Assembly (NCBI RefSeq): GCF_014268495.2 | Contig: NZ_CP077087.1 | Span: forward strand, 5,227,001 to 5,291,000 | Origin: Pseudomonas monsensis | Lineage (GTDB): Bacteria > Pseudomonadota > Gammaproteobacteria > Pseudomonadales > Pseudomonadaceae | Length of the DNA: 64,000 nt | Direction: 5' to 3' | Shown here: piece after piece, positions 59,423 through 64,000 of the stretch | Layout of the letters: each line of letters starts with the position of its first letter | How positions within the stretch are numbered: position 1 is the first letter of the stretch | The notes under the pieces: model-generated | What the model saw: the letters and a program-made list of their open reading frames with translations, nothing else | Told to the model about the DNA's origin: nothing | The model's database searches: none | Made by a program: the position numbers and the translations under genes

Positions 59423-60809
59423 TATCCGCATCGCGACAGCCGAAGACCAGGTCCTTCTGGAAAAAGAAGCCAAATACTGCTCCTACGGCGACACCGTTCA
59501 CTACATCGAACCGCCGCGCATCTTCAGCCGCTGCGAAGGCTCCTACGTCTGGGACACCGAAGATCAGGCCTATCTCGACCTGCAGATGTGGTACTCGGCG
59601 GTCAACTTCGGTTACGCCAACCCGCGTCTGAACAATGCACTGAAACAACAGATCGACACCCTGCCGCAAATCGCCAGCCAGTACCTGCACAAGGGCAAGA
59701 TCGAGCTGTCGGAAATGATCGCGGTCGACGCCAAGAAAAAATTCGGCCTCGACGGCCGTGTGCATTTCAACGTCGGCGGTTCGCAGTCGATCGAGGACTC
59801 GCTGAAAGTGGTGCGCAACGCCACCAACGGCAAGAGCCTGATGTTCGCCTTCGAGGGCGGTTATCACGGCCGCACCCTCGGTGCATCGTCGATCACCTCC
59901 AGCTACCGTTATCGCCGCCGCTACGGTCACTTCGGTGAGCGTGCGCAGTTCATCCCGTTTCCGTACCACTTCCGTGGCCCGAAAGGCATGACCAAGGAAG
60001 AGTACGGCAGCCACTGCGTGCAGCAATTCGCGCGGTTGTTCGAGACTGAATACAACGGCGTCTGGGACCCGAAAGTCGGCCAGAGCGAATATGCTGCGTT
60101 CTACGTCGAGCCGATCCAGGGCACCGGCGGCTACGTGATCCCGCCGATGAACTTCTACAGCGAACTCAAGCACGTGCTGGATCAGCACGGCATCCTGATG
60201 GTCGTTGACGAAATCCAGATGGGTTTCTACCGCACCGGCAAGCTGTGGTCGATCGAACACTTTGACGTCAAACCCGACGTGATCGTCTTCGGCAAGGCGC
60301 TGACCAATGGCCTCAACCCGCTGGGCGGCATCTGGGCCCGCGAAGAGCTGATCAACCCGAAAGTCTTCCCGCCAGGCTCGACCCACTCCACCTTCGCCTC
60401 CAACCCGCTGGGCACTGCGGTGGGTCTGGAAATGTTCAAGATGACCAGCGAAGTCGATTACGGCGCAAGGGTCATGGCCAAGGGCAAATACTTCCTCGAA
60501 GGCCTGCAGGATCTGCAAAAGCGCTACCCGATCATCGGCGATGTCGACGGCCTCGGTCTGGCGCTGCGCTGCGAGATCTGCACCGCTGACGGTTTCACCC
60601 CGGACAAGGCCACCCTCGACTTCATGGTCGAAGAAGGCATGAAGGGCGACATTGAAATCGACGGCCGTCGTCTGGGCCTGATCCTTGACGTGGGCGGCTA
60701 CTACAAGAACGTCATCACCCTGGCACCGTCGCTGGAAATCAGCTATGCGGAAATCGATCTGGGCCTGGCCCTGCTCGACCGCCTCCTGCATCGGGCAATG
60801 AAACGATGA
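59415..60809 (+). CDS. Class III aminotransferase (PLP)
   Basis: PLP-dependent omega-type aminotransferase of 464 residues. The PLP lysine is Lys294 in VFGKALTNG, with the preceding Asp in VVDEIQMGF and the phosphate-binding GGSQSIEDSL. The N-terminal EPPRIFSRCEGSYVWDTE and GHFGERAQFIPFPYHFRG regions mark a subgroup of the aspartate/ornithine-type family. The amino group donor and acceptor are unknown. It is coupled on both sides (8-base and 4-base overlaps). Confidence 0.9.
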   Translation: MSDIRIATAEDQVLLEKEAKYCSYGDTVHYIEPPRIFSRCEGSYVWDTEDQAYLDLQMWYSAVNFGYANPRLNNALKQQIDTLPQIASQYLHKGKIELSEMIAVDAKKKFGLDGRVHFNVGGSQSIEDSLKVVRNATNGKSLMFAFEGGYHGRTLGASSITSSYRYRRRYGHFGERAQFIPFPYHFRGPKGMTKEEYGSHCVQQFARLFETEYNGVWDPKVGQSEYAAFYVEPIQGTGGYVIPPMNFYSELKHVLDQHGILMVVDEIQMGFYRTGKLWSIEHFDVKPDVIVFGKALTNGLNPLGGIWAREELINPKVFPPGSTHSTFASNPLGTAVGLEMFKMTSEVDYGARVMAKGKYFLEGLQDLQKRYPIIGDVDGLGLALRCEICTADGFTPDKATLDFMVEEGMKGDIEIDGRRLGLILDVGGYYKNVITLAPSLEISYAEIDLGLALLDRLLHRAMKR

Positions 60810-61684
60810 TCGAACCAGAGATCGACATGGGCGAAGGCAACGCCGGTTTCGTTCTCGGCAACGGCGAGGTCGCGGTGGTGTTGATCCACGGCCTCACCGG
60901 CACCCCGACGGAACTGCGTCGGGTGGCCGTGGGCCTGGCGAAAGCCGGGCACACGGTCTATGTGCCGACCCTGGCCGGGCACTGCGGCGGTAATGCCGAC
61001 CTGCAGGCCACCGGCTGGCGTGACTGGTACGAAAGCGCGCGCAACACCTTCGTCGGCGTGCGCCGCAAGCACCGCAAGGTGTACGTCGGTGGCTTGTCCA
61101 TGGGCGCGGTGCTGTCGATGTACCTGGCCGCCGAACACCCGGGACAGATCGAAGGCTTGCTGCTGTATTCGACCACGCTGCGCTACGACGGCTGGAGCAT
61201 CAACAAACTGGCGTTCCTCACCCCGCTGCTGATGAAAATCCCGTTCGGCGTGCACCTGTGCAGTTTCGAAGAAAAGCCGCCCTACGGCATCAAGAACGAG
61301 CGCCTGCGGGCCATCGTCGAACGGCAGATGAAAGAGGGCCAGAGCAGTCAGGCCGGGTTGCTGACCATGGAAGGCATCACCGTGCGGGAACTGCACCGGC
61401 TCAATGCCGTGGTGAAGAAAAGCATGCCGTCGATCACCACGCCGGCACTGGTGCTGCACTCCATCGAGGACGACATCACCAGCCGCTGGAACGCCGATTA
61501 TGTGGAACGCAAACTCGGCGGACCGGTGACCAAGGTGCTGCTCGACGACTGCTATCACATGATCACCGTGGACTTGCAGTACCGGCGTGTCGTGGAATTG
61601 AGCGCCGACTTCATCCAGCGCGGCATCATGCCAGCGATCATTCACCCCGGGACAGCGCCACTGGACACCCGCCAACTGGCTTGA
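60806..61684 (+). CDS. Alpha/beta hydrolase, carboxylesterase-like
   Basis: 292-residue cytosolic hydrolase of the Est30-like group. Nucleophile Ser98 lies in GGLSMGAVLS, the oxyanion region in LIHGLTGTP, the acid probably in HSIEDDIT and the His in DDCYHMITVD. It may cleave or transfer a small acyl group on the product of the operon. The ATG overlaps the aminotransferase stop by 4 bases. Confidence 0.87.
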   Translation: MIEPEIDMGEGNAGFVLGNGEVAVVLIHGLTGTPTELRRVAVGLAKAGHTVYVPTLAGHCGGNADLQATGWRDWYESARNTFVGVRRKHRKVYVGGLSMGAVLSMYLAAEHPGQIEGLLLYSTTLRYDGWSINKLAFLTPLLMKIPFGVHLCSFEEKPPYGIKNERLRAIVERQMKEGQSSQAGLLTMEGITVRELHRLNAVVKKSMPSITTPALVLHSIEDDITSRWNADYVERKLGGPVTKVLLDDCYHMITVDLQYRRVVELSADFIQRGIMPAIIHPGTAPLDTRQLA

Positions 61685-61734
61685 GCAGTGGCCGCCGTCC
61701 GCCTCCATGCGACTCGCCGACATAAGGAACCGAC

Positions 61735-62862
61735 GTGATCACCGCGCAAGCCTTTTCAACCATCGAGGCGATTGATCGCTGTGCCTGGAATGACTGCTTT
61801 GCCGATGAACTGGAAGACTGGGATTACTACTGCGCGGTGGAACGGGCGGGAATTGACGGTTTTCACTGGCGCTATCTGACCCTGCATGAAGACGGCCGTC
61901 TGATCGCAGGCGCGGTGGCGTTCAGCACCGCCTATTCGCTGGACACCACTCTGCAGGGCGCGGGCAAGCGTGTCAGCCAATGGCTGCGCCGGCGCCTGCC
62001 CGGGCTGTTCGTCATCCGTCTGTACGCCCTCGGTTCACCGGTGGCGGAGCAGTGCCATGTCGGCACGGCTTCGCACATTGCCCCTGCGCAGCGCCCGGCA
62101 CTGCTCGCGCAATTGCTGCACCTGGCAAAACAGGACGCCGACCAGCTCGGAATTGGCCTGCTGGCGGTCAAGGACGCTTCGCATCGCGACCCGCAATGGC
62201 TGGACGTCTGCCGCCAGGCCGGAATGCAAAGCATGCCCGGCCTGCCCGGCGCCGAATTGCCGATCCGTTTCGCCTCGGTGGATGCCTACCTGGGCAGCCT
62301 CGGCAAATCGACGCGCAAGGACCTGCGCCGCACCTTGCGCAACCACGGCCCGCGCACCGAATGGCGACGTTCGGTGCACGACTTGCTGCCACGCATGATG
62401 GCGCTCTACGAAGCCACCCTCGCCCGCAGTGATCTGGCCTTCGAATGCCTGCCGGCGGCGTACTTTTGCGAAGTGCTCGCCCACCTCGACGAGCGCGCGG
62501 CCTGCGTGCTCTATTGGGTTGGCGACGAACTGGTAGCGTTCAATCTGGTGCTGCTCGACGGGCGCCGCATGATCGACAAGTTTTTCGCCCACGATCTGGC
62601 CCGCACCCGCCAGTACAATCTTTACACCCGAAGCTGGCTGGTCAACGTCGACTATTGTATTGAGCACAAACTGGCGACCTATGCTTGCGGGCAAGCCGGC
62701 TATGCCACCAAGCTGCGCCTGGGGTGCTCGTTTGTCGGGCATACGGTGTTTTTCCGTCATCGCAATCCATTACTCAACCGACTGCTGGGACTGGTAAAAA
62801 TGTTTGTCCGACCGGATCGCTCCGACCCTGCCATGGCTGCTGCATTAAGCGAAATCCAATGA
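61735..62862 (+). CDS. FemAB/BioF2-like GNAT transferase
   Basis: 375-residue protein with two GNAT-like halves, as in the FemAB and BioF2-type acyl/aminoacyl transferases. The characteristic parts are KSTRKDLRRTLRNHG in the middle, LYWVGDELVAFNLVLLDGRRMIDKFF, and the C-terminal YACGQAGYATKLRLG. It starts with GTG 7 bases after AAGGA. Family members transfer amino acids or acyl chains onto glycans, lipids or amino compounds. The stop overlaps the next gene by 4 bases. Confidence 0.78.
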   Translation: MITAQAFSTIEAIDRCAWNDCFADELEDWDYYCAVERAGIDGFHWRYLTLHEDGRLIAGAVAFSTAYSLDTTLQGAGKRVSQWLRRRLPGLFVIRLYALGSPVAEQCHVGTASHIAPAQRPALLAQLLHLAKQDADQLGIGLLAVKDASHRDPQWLDVCRQAGMQSMPGLPGAELPIRFASVDAYLGSLGKSTRKDLRRTLRNHGPRTEWRRSVHDLLPRMMALYEATLARSDLAFECLPAAYFCEVLAHLDERAACVLYWVGDELVAFNLVLLDGRRMIDKFFAHDLARTRQYNLYTRSWLVNVDYCIEHKLATYACGQAGYATKLRLGCSFVGHTVFFRHRNPLLNRLLGLVKMFVRPDRSDPAMAAALSEIQ

Positions 62863-64000
62863 ACAAAGACCGACGCACTGTCGCCCGACCTTTCGCCCTT
62901 TCCGGCTGGAGCCTGCAACGCAAACTGGTGCTGGCGTTCTGGCTGGTGAGCGTGATCCCGACCATGATCGCGGCCGAACTGGCGGCCACCACGCTGTCGC
63001 AGATCTTCGACAGCAACGTGCGCATCTGGCTGCAGGAATCCTCGAAGATCGTCGAGGACGAAATCACCGAAATCCTCCGTGAAAACGCCCGGGCTGCGCA
63101 GCTGTTCATGCGCCACACTCGGCCGCCGGTCGACCGCCATTCCGCCAGACACGACAAACTGATCGCCGATATCGCCGACTCGATGGGCATTGATGTCGTG
63201 GCGCTGATCCGCAACAGCGATCACAAAGTGGTATTCAGTACCGCCGACGACAACATCGTCAGCCAGATCAGCACGGCCCCCAAAGCGGTGCTGCAAACCC
63301 TGCAAGTCGCCGGCGTCGCCACCGGCACGGTGATTTCGACTTTCGAAACCGATCAGGACGGCGTCGACTACAAAATGATCGTCGGCACTTACCTGGACAA
63401 CAGCTTCCTGACCAGTGTTGCCGACGTGCATTCGCTGGACTTGCGCCTGTACCTGGCCAAGGACGATGACTTTTCGGAGATTTTCTCCACCCAGCGTTTC
63501 CAGGATCATCCCGCGCAAGTGCCGGAAAAAATCGAGCAGATCCTGCGCGAAACCAAAGGCCCGTTCGAACAGTTCACCAATCGCTACAGCGGCATCTATC
63601 GCCCGATCTTCAACGAGAACGGCCAGTTGCAGGGGGTGATTTTCAGTGGTCTGTTGCGCCACACCAGCCTCGTCGGCCTGGTCAATCAGAGCAACCTGTT
63701 CATCTTGATTTTCCTGCTCAGTTCGGCGGCGTCGCTGGCGGTCGGCTGGCTGGTCTCGCAACGCCTGACCAAGCCGTTGCGCGGGTTGGCCCGAGGCGTA
63801 CAAGCGGTGATCGCCGGTGATTACCATCAACGCCTGAACGTGAATGGCGGTGATGAACTGGCAGAGCTGAGCAGCACGTTCAACCATATGAGCGAGCGTC
63901 TGGAGGAATTACAGCATCTGGAATCGCAACTGCGCCGCCGTGATCGCCTGCACGCACTGGGCGAAGTCGCCATGGGCCTGGCCCATGAGATCCGTAATCC
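62859..64000 (+). CDS. Sensor histidine kinase, partial (runs off right edge)
   Basis: Membrane sensor kinase continuing past the window; 380 codons are visible and no stop is reached. The N-terminal helix (about 24-46) is followed by a periplasmic Cache-like sensor (to about 275), a second helix (about 278-303), a HAMP segment (SQRLTKPLRGLARGV) and the start of the phospho-acceptor domain with His376 in GLAHEIRNP. The gene overlaps the transferase stop by 4 bases, so sensing is co-expressed with the preceding enzymes. The type resembles sigma-54-linked kinases; its regulator may lie further right. Confidence 0.87.
   Translation, partial: MNKDRRTVARPFALSGWSLQRKLVLAFWLVSVIPTMIAAELAATTLSQIFDSNVRIWLQESSKIVEDEITEILRENARAAQLFMRHTRPPVDRHSARHDKLIADIADSMGIDVVALIRNSDHKVVFSTADDNIVSQISTAPKAVLQTLQVAGVATGTVISTFETDQDGVDYKMIVGTYLDNSFLTSVADVHSLDLRLYLAKDDDFSEIFSTQRFQDHPAQVPEKIEQILRETKGPFEQFTNRYSGIYRPIFNENGQLQGVIFSGLLRHTSLVGLVNQSNLFILIFLLSSAASLAVGWLVSQRLTKPLRGLARGVQAVIAGDYHQRLNVNGGDELAELSSTFNHMSERLEELQHLESQLRRRDRLHALGEVAMGLAHEIRN

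Overview
The window reads as chromosomal DNA of a fluorescent Pseudomonas (P. fluorescens group). The base composition is GC-rich, and many gene blocks follow the order I recall from P. aeruginosa PAO1: groES-groEL-fxsA; metG-rnf-nth; argG-motY-pyrC-rnt-prx-bfd-bfr-grxD; argF plus an ABC ATPase; glpFKRD; aatJQMP-aauSR. The many REP-like inverted repeats between genes (GTGGGAGC..., TAGGAGTGAGCC..., GGCGAGGGGATTTATCCCC...) are also typical. I see no rRNA, tRNA, insertion sequence, prophage or CRISPR array.

Layout. 0-10 kb: colR (its kinase partner would lie just off the left edge), an LTA-synthase-type membrane transferase and a PAP2 phosphatase (envelope lipids), the GroES/GroEL chaperonin with a probable sigma-32 promoter, fxsA, a HugZ-like protein, an SDR and apbC. 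10-17 kb: metG, then a translationally coupled rnfA-B-D-G-E-nth operon that lacks rnfC and whose RnfB carries a long repeated tail. 17-25.5 kb: an orphan NarL-type regulator and an AT-richer patch with an unrecognised membrane protein, then argG, motY, pyrC, rnt, a peroxiredoxin, Fur-controlled bfd, bacterioferritin and grxD. 25.6-32 kb: a molybdopterin oxidoreductase, a small conserved protein, argF with an ArgR site, an orphan ABC ATPase, a PhzF-like protein and YbaK. 32-37.5 kb: glycerol genes glpF-K-R and glpD with GlpR-like operators.

37.6-47.6 kb is the most unusual part. A LysR gene diverges from a tightly packed operon: MFS exporter, NTF2-like protein, iron-sulfur flavin reductase, Rieske oxygenase alpha and beta subunits, a tryptophan 2-monooxygenase (IaaM) and an indoleacetamide hydrolase (IaaH). 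A tryptophan-type permease follows. This joins auxin synthesis by the indole-3-acetamide route to an aromatic-ring oxygenase, an importer for the likely precursor and an exporter for a possible product.

47.6-54.9 kb: the acidic amino-acid ABC importer aatJQMP with a clear sigma-54 promoter and two AauR-type activator sites, then its own two-component system aauS-aauR and a glpM-like gene. 55-64 kb: an arginase-fold protein coupled to two half-size DMT transporters; a fatty-acid desaturase and a MipA/OmpV porin-like protein on the other strand; then a tight operon of HAD phosphatase, class III aminotransferase, alpha/beta hydrolase, FemAB/GNAT-like transferase and a sensor kinase that runs off the right edge. 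The product of this last operon is unknown to me.
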